64,000 nucleotides of DNA, from NCBI GenBank assembly GCA_900542825.1, contig UQOY01000005.1, positions 62,001 through 126,000 of the forward strand, given 5' to 3'. A program made the position numbers and the translations under genes. Under the pieces are notes generated by a model. It was not told the DNA's origin, searched no databases, and worked only from the letters and a program-made list of their open reading frames with translations. Shown in pieces: positions 1 through 6,988 of the stretch. Within the stretch, counting starts at the first letter, position 1. Every line of letters starts with the position of its first letter. The stretch comes from an uncultured Collinsella sp. (GTDB lineage Bacteria; Actinomycetota; Coriobacteriia; Coriobacteriales; Coriobacteriaceae).

Positions 1-185
1 GTGCCGAGGACTTCTCGGAGTTCGAGGACGAGCTCGAGGACGGTAGCGAGGACGTCGCCGTCGAGGTCGTTGACGTCGAGGATGTCGCAGGCGATAGCTT
101 GGAGCTTGTCGACGCGGTGGATGCCGTTGACGCTTCTAATGACGCTGTTGCTGCTGAAGACGTCGAGACCCCGGAGGGCGAGTAA
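1..185 (+). CDS. C-terminal tail of a probable Obg GTPase (partial)
   Basis: The window opens inside a reading frame (codons from base 3) that ends at TAA 183-185. The visible 60 or so residues are almost only Glu, Asp, Val and Ala, an acidic low-complexity tail with no catalytic motif. Obg GTPases often end in an acidic tail, and in related actinobacteria obgE directly precedes nadD, so obgE is the best guess. The next gene starts 3 bases after this stop, which suggests co-transcription. The identity is inference from position and composition only. Confidence 0.45.
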   Translation, partial: AEDFSEFEDELEDGSEDVAVEVVDVEDVAGDSLELVDAVDAVDASNDAVAAEDVETPEGE

Positions 186-188
186 GCC

Positions 189-866
189 ATGTCGCTGCGC
201 GGTGGAATCGGTCTGCCCGAGCTTCCCATAGAGGACGGGCAGGAGTTTAGGCTCGGCATTATGGGTGGTACCTTTGACCCCATCCATTACGGTCATCTGG
301 TGACCGCCGAGCAGGCGCGTGAGTCCCTCGACTTGGACGCCGTGCTCTTTATGCCGGCGGGCTCGCCTGCCTTTAAACTCGACAAACCGGTGACGCCTGC
401 TGAGGACCGTTATGCCATGACGGTCCTCGCGACCGCGGCGAACCCGGCCTTTTTGGCAAGCCGCTTCGAGATCGATCGTGCCGGTGTCACCTACACAGCC
501 GATACGCTGCGTGCCCTTCGCGAGTTTTACCCGCCACAGGTGAAGCTTTACTTTATTACGGGTGCCGACGCGATTATCGATATTGTGACCTGGCATGATG
601 TCGACCGAATCGTCGAGCTTGCCACGTTTATTGCGGCGACGCGACCGGGTTTTGATATCGATACTGCTCGCGCGCGAATCAAAGAGTCGGGGCTGCCATT
701 CGACGTTCGCTATATTCAGATTCCGGCGCTGGCGATTAGCTCGACCAACATTCGCAAGCGGGTTGCCCGCGGCATGAGCGTGCGCTATCTTACGAGCGAG
801 TCCGTGCTCGGCTATATCCGTAAACGCGGCCTGTATGCCGATCTTGGGCAAGACGATTTTGATTGA
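189..866 (+). CDS. nadD: Nicotinate-nucleotide adenylyltransferase NadD
   Basis: NadD transfers AMP from ATP to nicotinate mononucleotide, giving deamido-NAD in the cytosolic NAD pathway. The nucleotidyltransferase signature GGTFDPIHYGH lies at about residues 26-36 and the second signature ISSTNIRKR near residue 183, both intact. The protein is 225 residues, with about 20 extra residues before the usual family start. ATG 189 is preceded by GGAGGGCG inside the upstream gene. It is followed closely by yqeK and rsfS, the usual nadD-yqeK-rsfS order of Gram-positive bacteria. Confidence 0.95.
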   Translation: MSLRGGIGLPELPIEDGQEFRLGIMGGTFDPIHYGHLVTAEQARESLDLDAVLFMPAGSPAFKLDKPVTPAEDRYAMTVLATAANPAFLASRFEIDRAGVTYTADTLRALREFYPPQVKLYFITGADAIIDIVTWHDVDRIVELATFIAATRPGFDIDTARARIKESGLPFDVRYIQIPALAISSTNIRKRVARGMSVRYLTSESVLGYIRKRGLYADLGQDDFD

Positions 867-878
867 TGGGGGAGAACG

Positions 879-1487
879 TTGTCGGTAGAAGATCAGTTTG
901 AGGACGACGAGCGCGCGCTCTTGACGCGTATCCATGAGTTGCTCGATGTGCGCATGAAGGATAAGCGTAAGCGCTACGTGCATTCGCTCGGGGTTGCCGA
1001 GACTGCGTTGCACCTAGCCGAGGTGTACGGTGTCGACCGCTTTGATGCCGCCGCCGCCGGCCTGATCCATGACTGGGACAAGGTGCTCTCTGACGACGAG
1101 CTGGTCACGCGTGCTCTGCATTATGGCATTAAGATTGCCGGCTCTCCGTCTGCCGCGACGCCGCTTTTGCATGGCCCGGTTGCCGCCTATGAGCTTCCGC
1201 AGCTTTTTCCCGAGCTGTCGCCTGAGGTCTTTCAGGCTGTCGACCGTCACACCGTGGGCGCTTGCGACATGACGCCGCTCGATATGGTGGTCTTTGTGGC
1301 CGATGCCATCGAACCCAACCGCCACGGCGATTATGCCCATGCGTTGCGCAAGATGGTGGGGAAGTCCTCGCTCGACGAGTTGTTCTTCTCCTGTTTTGCG
1401 CAGGGTCTGGTCTATGTGATCCAGACCGGGCGTTATCTTTATCCCACGGCTATTACGATTTACAACCATTACGCCCAGCTGCGCTAG
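879..1487 (+). CDS. yqeK: HD-domain hydrolase YqeK (diadenosine tetraphosphatase type)
   Basis: A 202-residue HD-superfamily protein. An N-terminal helix with RYVHSLGVAETA (about residue 33) and the metal-binding LIHDWDK motif near residues 61-67 match the YqeK family. Characterised YqeK proteins cleave Ap4A symmetrically to two ADP. The start is TTG 879 with GGGGGAGA about 5 bases upstream. It lies between nadD and rsfS with gaps of 12 and 27 bases, so the three are probably one transcript. The family call is secure; the Ap4A substrate is taken from the family. Confidence 0.9.
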   Translation: MSVEDQFEDDERALLTRIHELLDVRMKDKRKRYVHSLGVAETALHLAEVYGVDRFDAAAAGLIHDWDKVLSDDELVTRALHYGIKIAGSPSAATPLLHGPVAAYELPQLFPELSPEVFQAVDRHTVGACDMTPLDMVVFVADAIEPNRHGDYAHALRKMVGKSSLDELFFSCFAQGLVYVIQTGRYLYPTAITIYNHYAQLR

Positions 1488-1514
1488 CTCGGGCTGTCTA
1501 GAAAGAGGTATTCC

Positions 1515-1970
1515 ATGGCCGACGAGACCATGACCGACGAGCAGATTCTTGAAGGTGTGGAGCACAAGAGTTTCGTTGCCACGTCCGACCGCACTGCCGC
1601 CTCGCTGTCCGCGAGCGGTGTCGCCGCCGAGGATGTCGCCCGCGCCGCCGCGCAGGCCGCCTACGACAAGAAAGGCGAGGACGTTCAGGTGCTCGACCTG
1701 ACTGAGCTTTCCGATGTGTGCGACTACTTTGTTATCGCTACCGGCACCAACAACCGTCAGGTTGATTCGATCGTTGACGAGATCGAGGAGAAGGTCGCCG
1801 AGGCTTGCGGCGAGCATCCGTTCTCCATCGAGGGTCGCGAGCAGAAGACCTGGATGCTCATGGACTACGGTTCGGTTGTCGTCCACGTCTTCACTCCCGA
1901 GGCGCGCGAGTTCTACCGTCTCGAAAAGCTCTGGGGTGACGCCCCCCAGCTTCCCCTCGACCTCCTCTAG
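1515..1970 (+). CDS. rsfS: Ribosomal silencing factor RsfS
   Basis: RsfS binds ribosomal protein L14 on the 50S subunit and blocks subunit joining when nutrients are short. The conserved core runs from about residue 50 and includes DVCDYFVIATGTNNRQVDSI, then KTWMLMDYGSVVVHVF and the final REFYRLEKLWGDAP. The first 45 or so residues are a poorly conserved Ala/Ser/Asp-rich extension beyond the usual family length. ATG 1515 has AAAGAGG upstream. It is the last gene of the nadD cluster and is followed by a strong terminator. Confidence 0.94.
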   Translation: MADETMTDEQILEGVEHKSFVATSDRTAASLSASGVAAEDVARAAAQAAYDKKGEDVQVLDLTELSDVCDYFVIATGTNNRQVDSIVDEIEEKVAEACGEHPFSIEGREQKTWMLMDYGSVVVHVFTPEAREFYRLEKLWGDAPQLPLDLL

Positions 1971-2016
1971 GACCTTATTTGGGCTGGGACTTCTCTTAAG
2001 CTACCCTCTACCGTTC

Positions 2017-2058
2017 GCCGGTCAGTTGCGCCATTCGCAGCTGACCGGCTTTCTTTTT
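2017..2058 (+). terminator. Rho-independent terminator after rsfS
   Basis: A 14-bp stem (2017-2030 pairing with 2036-2049, one G-T wobble) with a 5-base loop is followed by TTTCTTTTT. It ends the nadD-yqeK-rsfS transcript. dinB on the other strand ends at 2069, so the hairpin may also mark the end of dinB, but there is no T-tract in that direction. Confidence 0.9.
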
Positions 2059-2068
2059 GCCATAGGGA

Positions 2069-3322
2069 CTAATCGTTGAAGCGGGATTGGCGGCCGAAGG
2101 AAAGGGCGCTGTCGCCGAATTTATCTCGGACGGCGTCGATGGTGACTGAGAGGTCGCGACGGTCGCTGGATTGGGCTCCGCGGTCGTCAATTTCGCAGAA
2201 CAGGTCGGTCTGGATGCCGCCCTGATGGTCGAAGTCGCTCATGCCGATGCCCGCCAGGCGCACGTGCATCCCTTCCTGCCAGATGTTGTCGAGCAGCTCG
2301 AGCGCCACGGCCACGAAGATGTTCTCATCGTCGGTCGGATGAGGTAGCCGACGCTGTGCCGAGCGACCGCTTCCATACGAATACTTGAGTTTGAGTGTCA
2401 CCGTGGTACCCGTTAGTCCTTGACGGCGCAGGCGGCGTCCGACCGACTCTCCCAGCAGCGCGATCGCCGCTTCGATATCCTCACGCTCAGTCAAATCTTT
2501 CGCAAAGGTGCGTTCATTGCTGACCGACTTGACCTCGCGCTCTTCATCGAGGCTCGTGACTTCGGAGATTTCGAGTCCCAGCGCACGCTGGCGCATGCGC
2601 TCGCCGTTGACGCCAAAAATAGAGGCCAGCGTGGACTCTGGTGCGCGTGATAGCTCGCCGAGCGTGTAGATGCGCATGCGGCGCAGCCGCTCTTCGGCCG
2701 AGCGCCCGATGCCGCTCATGGCAGATACCGGCAGCGCAGCCAAAAAGCGCTGCTCGGTTCCAGGGCGCACGATGGTCAGCCCAAACGGCTTGTCCCGCTC
2801 GCTTGCGATCTTTGCGACCGTCTTGTTGCAGCCCACGCCAATGGAACAGGTCACTCCCAGTGCTGCCACGCGGTCGCTTATACGCCGCGCAACCAGCAGC
2901 GGGTCTTCCGGCGCAAAGCGACCCGGTGTGATATCGATAAAGGCTTCGTCGATGGATACGCGCTCAACGCGCGGGGTCTCGTCGGCGAGAATCGCCATGA
3001 CCTGCGCGCTGACCTCGTGGTAGCGATCGAAATGCCCATGCGTCCAAATGGCCTGCGGACAGAGGCGCTGTGCCTCGGCCGAGGGCATGGCAGAGTGCAC
3101 GCCAAAGCGGCGTGCCTCGTATGAGCAGGTGGACACGACGCCGCGGGAATCGGCATCGCCACCCACGATGAGCGGCTTGCCGCGCCACTCGGGGTGGTCG
3201 AGCATTTCCACGCTCGCAAAAAACGCATCGAGATCCATGAGGCCCACCGCCGGTCCCGTCCAGGGCGGCGGCGTGACGCCCGCAGCATCCTCATAACCGT
3301 ATGTATGTTCGTGTCTTTTCAT
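2069..3322 (-). CDS. dinB: DNA polymerase IV (Y-family)
   Basis: Error-prone translesion polymerase of 417 residues. Palm metal-binding motifs are present: MDLDAFFASVE near residues 29-39 and SIDEAFIDITP with the catalytic Asp-Glu pair. YEARRFGVHSAMPS is the steric-gate/fingers region, and GIGRSAEERLRRM is the helix-hairpin-helix. About 25 extra residues precede the usual start. No clear beta-clamp QLxLF peptide is visible at the C-terminus. It is monocistronic and convergent with rsfS. No Shine-Dalgarno precedes ATG 3322, but a TATACT box lies 6 bases upstream, so the mRNA may be leaderless. Confidence 0.95.
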   Translation of the reverse strand: MKRHEHTYGYEDAAGVTPPPWTGPAVGLMDLDAFFASVEMLDHPEWRGKPLIVGGDADSRGVVSTCSYEARRFGVHSAMPSAEAQRLCPQAIWTHGHFDRYHEVSAQVMAILADETPRVERVSIDEAFIDITPGRFAPEDPLLVARRISDRVAALGVTCSIGVGCNKTVAKIASERDKPFGLTIVRPGTEQRFLAALPVSAMSGIGRSAEERLRRMRIYTLGELSRAPESTLASIFGVNGERMRQRALGLEISEVTSLDEEREVKSVSNERTFAKDLTEREDIEAAIALLGESVGRRLRRQGLTGTTVTLKLKYSYGSGRSAQRRLPHPTDDENIFVAVALELLDNIWQEGMHVRLAGIGMSDFDHQGGIQTDLFCEIDDRGAQSSDRRDLSVTIDAVRDKFGDSALSFGRQSRFND

Positions 3323-3328
3323 GGCATG

Positions 3329-3334
3329 AGTATA
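3329..3334 (-). promoter_or_regulatory. Candidate -10 box of dinB (leaderless)
   Basis: On the minus strand TATACT is followed by CATGCC and then the dinB ATG. The transcription start would fall on or next to the start codon. No convincing -35 is seen 16-18 bases upstream and no ribosome-binding site is present. Confidence 0.5.
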
Positions 3335-3366
3335 CCGCGCAGCTCATGTGGGGTGCGTGGATGTGC

Positions 3367-3394
3367 TTGCAAATCGCGAATTCTTGTCTAAGAT
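3367..3394 (+). promoter_or_regulatory. Candidate sigma70-type promoter of the rpsP operon
   Basis: TTGCAA at 3367-3372 and TAAGAT at 3389-3394 are separated by 16 bases. It would give a leader of about 120 bases before rpsP. The leader holds a small hairpin (CTTCG / CGAAG near 3406-3422), and nothing else is recognised in the 200-base gap between dinB and rpsP. Confidence 0.6.
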
Positions 3395-3523
3395 ATGGAT
3401 TTGCCTTCGACTACACCGAAGAAGTTGGTCTCACGGACTTCACCTGCCCGCGTCGATGGCGTATTATGTTCAACTGTTTGTTTGTAGTTGCAGCCTAAAG
3501 CTGCTTGGTTGGAGGAGTTTCCT

Positions 3524-3865
3524 TTGGCAGTCAAGATTCGCCTTGCTCGTCACGGCGCTAAGAAGCGTCCGTACTACCGTGTCGTCGTCGCCGATTCCCG
3601 CGCCCCGCGTGACGGTCGTATCATCGAGGAGGTTGGCCGCTACAACCCGATGACCGCCCCCAAGACCATCAACCTCGACCTCGAGAAGATTGCTGATTGG
3701 CAGTCCAAGGGCGCTCAGCTCACCGACGCCGTCGCCGCTCTGGTCAAGGCCGCCAACGAGGGCGAGAAGACCGAGACCGTCGTCAAGAAGTCCAAGAAGC
3801 AGCTCGCCAAAGAGGCCGAGGCCGCTAAGGCTGCCGCTGAGGCCGCTGAGGGCGCCGAGGAGTAA
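3524..3865 (+). CDS. rpsP: 30S ribosomal protein S16
   Basis: S16 is a primary assembly protein of the 30S subunit. The N-terminus MAVKIRLARHGAKKRPYYR and the following VVADSRAPRDGRIIEEVGRY are diagnostic. The body is followed by an Ala/Glu/Lys-rich tail of about 30 residues, common in actinobacteria. I chose TTG 3524 because GGAGGAG lies 7 bases upstream and the conserved N-terminus starts exactly there; the open frame extends further up without family similarity. First gene of rpsP-khpA-rimM-trmD-lepB. Confidence 0.97.
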   Translation: MAVKIRLARHGAKKRPYYRVVVADSRAPRDGRIIEEVGRYNPMTAPKTINLDLEKIADWQSKGAQLTDAVAALVKAANEGEKTETVVKKSKKQLAKEAEAAKAAAEAAEGAEE

Positions 3866-3868
3866 ATC

Positions 3869-4153
3869 GTGCCTGAGGTTGACGCTGCACAGCTCGAGGG
3901 TGAGGCAATGCTCTCAGATCGCATCGCCGATCTCGTCGAATATCTCGTTGTTCAGATCGTCGACGACCCGGATTCCGTGAGTCTTGAGGTCATCGATGGT
4001 GACGACGCCTCCACGATTGAGGTTTCGGTTGCCGAGGATGACGTCGCTAAGGTCATCGGCCGTCGTGGCCGTACCATCAAGGCCATTCGCACGCTCGCCC
4101 GTGCACTGGCCGCTCGCCTCGACACTGCAGTCGAGGTAGAGGTTCTGGGCTAG
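3869..4153 (+). CDS. khpA: KH-domain RNA-binding protein KhpA (YlqC)
   Basis: A small single-KH protein of 94 residues. The KH signature VIGRRGRTIKAIRTLARA is intact in the second half, preceded by the family's usual LVEYLVVQIVDDPDSV. KhpA homologues bind RNA, often with KhpB, and affect cell division and small-RNA function. GTG 3869 has GAGGAG overlapping the rpsP stop. An internal ATG at 3908 would give a protein closer to the family's usual length and cannot be excluded. The position between rpsP and rimM is typical of Gram-positive bacteria. Confidence 0.93.
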   Translation: MPEVDAAQLEGEAMLSDRIADLVEYLVVQIVDDPDSVSLEVIDGDDASTIEVSVAEDDVAKVIGRRGRTIKAIRTLARALAARLDTAVEVEVLG

Positions 4154-4157
4154 GACC

Positions 4158-4679
4158 TTGAGGTCCCAGTACAAAAACATCGCCCGTGTGGTCAAGCCGC
4201 ACGGAAGGAAGGGGGAGGTCCTCGCGCAGCCGCTGCGGGGGCTTCCTTCTGTATTGACGCCGGGTATGCGCGTCGCCTTGACGCCGCCGGCGCTCAAGCG
4301 TGACCGTTTTTGTACGGTCACATCCGTCACCGATACGGGCGATGGCGATCTGGTCTCGTTTGAGGGCATTGATGACTTGACGGCCGCCGAGGGCATCACC
4401 GGATGCTACGTGCTGGCAAATCGTGACGACTTTGAGCTCGATTCGCTCGACGCCGCTTATACCGACCTGATGGGTCGCGAGGTGGTCGACGAGCGCTTTG
4501 GCTTGCTCGGCACAATTGTCGAGATCATGTCGACGCCCGCCAACGATGTTTGGGTTGTCGAGGGCGATCGGTACGGCGAGGTGCTGATTCCCGTGATCGA
4601 GCAGGTTGTGCTCGATCTTCCCGATCAGGGGACAATTTCCGTCCACGTTATGGACGGTTTGATCGATATGGACAAGTAG
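4158..4679 (+). CDS. rimM: Ribosome maturation factor RimM
   Basis: RimM binds S19 and helps mature the 3' domain of 16S rRNA. KNIARVVKPHGRKGEV at the N-terminus is the RimM signature, followed by a PRC-barrel half (LMGREVVDERFGLLGTIVEI and GEVLIPVIEQVV). Length is 173 residues, normal for the family. The start is TTG 4158, five bases after the khpA stop with only a weak ribosome-binding site, so translation may be coupled to khpA. trmD begins 10 bases downstream. Confidence 0.95.
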   Translation: MRSQYKNIARVVKPHGRKGEVLAQPLRGLPSVLTPGMRVALTPPALKRDRFCTVTSVTDTGDGDLVSFEGIDDLTAAEGITGCYVLANRDDFELDSLDAAYTDLMGREVVDERFGLLGTIVEIMSTPANDVWVVEGDRYGEVLIPVIEQVVLDLPDQGTISVHVMDGLIDMDK

Positions 4680-4689
4680 GGAGGACAAC

Positions 4690-5448
4690 ATGCTGATCGA
4701 GACCCTTTCGGTCTTTCCCGAGATGTTTGAGCCCGTCATGTCCACATCGATCTTGGGCCGCGCCCGCAAGGCCGGCCTTTTTGATTTTAAGGCCTATAAC
4801 CTGCGTGACTGGACACACGACCGTCATCGTACCGTTGATGACGAGCCGTATGGCGGCGGGCAGGGCATGCTCATGAAGGTCGAGCCCATCGCCGAGGCCA
4901 TCGAGGCTATTAGCTCCGAGGGTCCCAAGCCCACCGTGGTGTTCTTTACGCCCTGCGGCGAACCCTTTACGCAGCATGTGGCCGAGCGCCTGCTCAAAAG
5001 CGAGCGCCTGCTGTTTGTATGCAGCCGCTACGAGGGCGTCGACGAGCGCGCGTATGCGTATGCCGACGAGCGCCTGTCGATTGGCGACTACGTGCTTACG
5101 GGCGGCGAGCTTCCCGCCATGGTCGTTGCCGACGCCGTCGTGCGTTTGATTCCCGGCGTCCTTGGTGACGAGATGAGCAACGTCGATGAGTCGTTCTCGA
5201 CTGCCGAGGACGGTGGCCTGCTCGAGTACGCGCAGTACACCCGTCCCGCCGAGTTCAACGGCGAGGGCGTGCCGCCGGTGCTCGTGAGCGGTGACCATGC
5301 CAAGGTTGACGCCTGGCGCCGTAAGAATGCCATCGAGCGCACCTGCCGCTGGCGCCCCGACCTGATCGAGACGGCGCGGCTTACGCCCGAGGAGCGCGCA
5401 TACGCGCAGGAGATCCTGGACGCGTCGTATTCGCAGAGCGAGGAGTGA
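4690..5448 (+). CDS. trmD: tRNA (guanine37-N1)-methyltransferase
   Basis: TrmD uses S-adenosylmethionine to methylate G37 of tRNAs and so prevents +1 frameshifting. It is a SPOUT-family knot enzyme; the knot region SIGDYVLTGGELPAMVVADA is intact at about residues 130-150, and the N-terminal DDEPYGGGQGM is the other conserved block. Length is 252 residues. A GGGAGGA site precedes ATG 4690. Its last 4 bases overlap the lepB start. Confidence 0.97.
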   Translation: MLIETLSVFPEMFEPVMSTSILGRARKAGLFDFKAYNLRDWTHDRHRTVDDEPYGGGQGMLMKVEPIAEAIEAISSEGPKPTVVFFTPCGEPFTQHVAERLLKSERLLFVCSRYEGVDERAYAYADERLSIGDYVLTGGELPAMVVADAVVRLIPGVLGDEMSNVDESFSTAEDGGLLEYAQYTRPAEFNGEGVPPVLVSGDHAKVDAWRRKNAIERTCRWRPDLIETARLTPEERAYAQEILDASYSQSEE

Positions 5449-6014
5449 GAATGGTTCCATCGCAGCATTCCGTGCTAAAGGGTGCGTTTGAGTGGATCGT
5501 GGTCGTCGCGATCGCACTGGTCGCCACCTTCCTGATTCGCTCGTTTGTGGTCGAACCCTTTGTGGTGCCCACCGGCTCCATGGAGTCCACGATCGAGATT
5601 GGCGACCAGATCCTGGCGCAAAAGGTGAGCCTCGAGCTCGGCCAGCCCGTCAGCCAAGGCGATATCGTGGTGTTCCACAACCCCGATGGCACCTCCGAGC
5701 ACGATGTTCTCGTCAAGCGTGTTATTGCCACGGCCGGCCAGACGGTCGACCTTCAGGACGGCAAAGTGGTCGTTGACGGCCAAGCGCTCGACGAGGACTA
5801 CACGACCGGCATGAGCTGGCCGCTTTCGGTCCAGGCTCCCGGCGCTCAGGTAAGCTATCCCTACACCGTTCCCGACGGGTGCGTGTGGGTGATGGGCGAC
5901 AACCGCGAAAACTCTGCCGACTCACGCTACTTTGGTCCCGTCGATCGCTCTGATTTGATCGCCGTGGCGCTCGTACGCTACTGGCCGCTCAACCGCATCG
6001 GCGCTATCGACTAA
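5445..6014 (+). CDS. lepB: Signal peptidase I
   Basis: A membrane-anchored serine/lysine protease that removes signal peptides from secreted precursors. An N-terminal transmembrane helix (about residues 15-33) is followed by the catalytic serine in PTGSMESTI, the catalytic lysine in VLVKRVIA, and the conserved MGDNRENSADSRYFGPV. Length is 189 residues. GTG 5445 overlaps the trmD stop by 4 bases. It is the likely processing enzyme for the secreted protein at 13.2 kb, though any signal peptidase I in the genome could do this. Confidence 0.96.
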   Translation: MRMVPSQHSVLKGAFEWIVVVAIALVATFLIRSFVVEPFVVPTGSMESTIEIGDQILAQKVSLELGQPVSQGDIVVFHNPDGTSEHDVLVKRVIATAGQTVDLQDGKVVVDGQALDEDYTTGMSWPLSVQAPGAQVSYPYTVPDGCVWVMGDNRENSADSRYFGPVDRSDLIAVALVRYWPLNRIGAID

Positions 6015-6021
6015 AAACCGC

Positions 6022-6027
6022 TATAGT
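6022..6027 (+). promoter_or_regulatory. Candidate -10 box for glyQS
   Basis: TATAGT lies in the 59-base gap between lepB and glyQ. The same hexamer occurs upstream of ppdK, rpmB and rpsT in this window. No good -35 is visible. The gap is too short for a T-box leader. Confidence 0.4.
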
Positions 6028-6073
6028 ACAGTACCTAACCGTGTAATCGTTTCGACGAGGGGATATTAGAGGC

Positions 6074-6985
6074 ATGAACGCTTCATCGCTTTCCTTCCAA
6101 GACATCATCCTGCGCCTCCAGCAGTACTGGGGCGAGCAGGGCTGCGTCATTATGCAGCCCTATGACTCCGAGGTCGGTGCCGGTACCTTCCACACCGCGA
6201 CCACGCTGCGCTCGCTCGGTCCCGCCGAGTGGCGCACCTGTTATGCGCAGCCTTGCCGCCGTCCCGCCGACGGCCGCTACGGCGAGAATCCCAACCGCAT
6301 GCAGCACTACTATCAGTTCCAGGTGCTCATCAAGCCGTCTCCGGTCAACGCCCAGGAGCTTTACCTGGGGTCTCTTGCCGCTATTGGTCTGGACCCCAAC
6401 GACCATGACGTCCGTTTTGTCGAGGACGACTGGGAGAGCCCGACGCTGGGCGCCTGGGGCCTTGGCTGGGAGGTCTGGCTCAACGGCATGGAGGTCACGC
6501 AGTTTACGTACTTCCAGCAGGTGGGCGGCATCGAGGTCGACCCCGTGCCCGTCGAGATCACCTATGGTCTGGAGCGCATCGCCATGTACGCCCAGGGGGT
6601 CAACTCCGTCTATGACCTGGTGTGGAGCTATCTGCCCGATGGCACGCCCATGACCTATGGCGACGTGTTCCTGGAGAACGAGCGCGAGTTCAGTGCCTAT
6701 AACTTTGAGGTCGCCAACGTCGAGATGATGCGTCAGAAGTTTGACGACTACGAGGACGAGTGCCACTCCTGCCTTGAGCGCAAGCTGCCGCTGCCCGCTT
6801 ACGACTGCGTCATGAAGTGCAGCCATGCCTTCAACCTGCTCGATGCCCGCGGTGCGCTGTCCGCAGTCGAGCGTGCCAACTACATCCTGCGCGTCCGCGC
6901 CGTCGCCAAGGCGTGCTGCGAGGCCTATATGGCCGAGGTCGCCGGAGTCAACGAGAATGCCGACCAGGAAGGCGAGGTGGCGTAA
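6074..6985 (+). CDS. glyQ: Glycyl-tRNA synthetase alpha subunit
   Basis: Catalytic subunit of the bacterial heterotetrameric glycyl-tRNA synthetase. It starts with LSFQDIILRLQQYWGEQGC, then CVIMQPYDSEVGAGTFHTAT and GLGWEVWLNGMEVTQFTYFQ, all characteristic. Length is 303 residues, standard. ATG 6074 follows GAGGGGA. glyS starts 3 bases after its stop, so the subunits are co-translated. Confidence 0.98.
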   Translation: MNASSLSFQDIILRLQQYWGEQGCVIMQPYDSEVGAGTFHTATTLRSLGPAEWRTCYAQPCRRPADGRYGENPNRMQHYYQFQVLIKPSPVNAQELYLGSLAAIGLDPNDHDVRFVEDDWESPTLGAWGLGWEVWLNGMEVTQFTYFQQVGGIEVDPVPVEITYGLERIAMYAQGVNSVYDLVWSYLPDGTPMTYGDVFLENEREFSAYNFEVANVEMMRQKFDDYEDECHSCLERKLPLPAYDCVMKCSHAFNLLDARGALSAVERANYILRVRAVAKACCEAYMAEVAGVNENADQEGEVA

Positions 6986-6988
6986 GCC

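Noticed and set aside
6015..6073. Possible T-box riboswitch before glyQS
   Set aside because: The gap is only 59 bases and has no terminator hairpin or T-box sequence.
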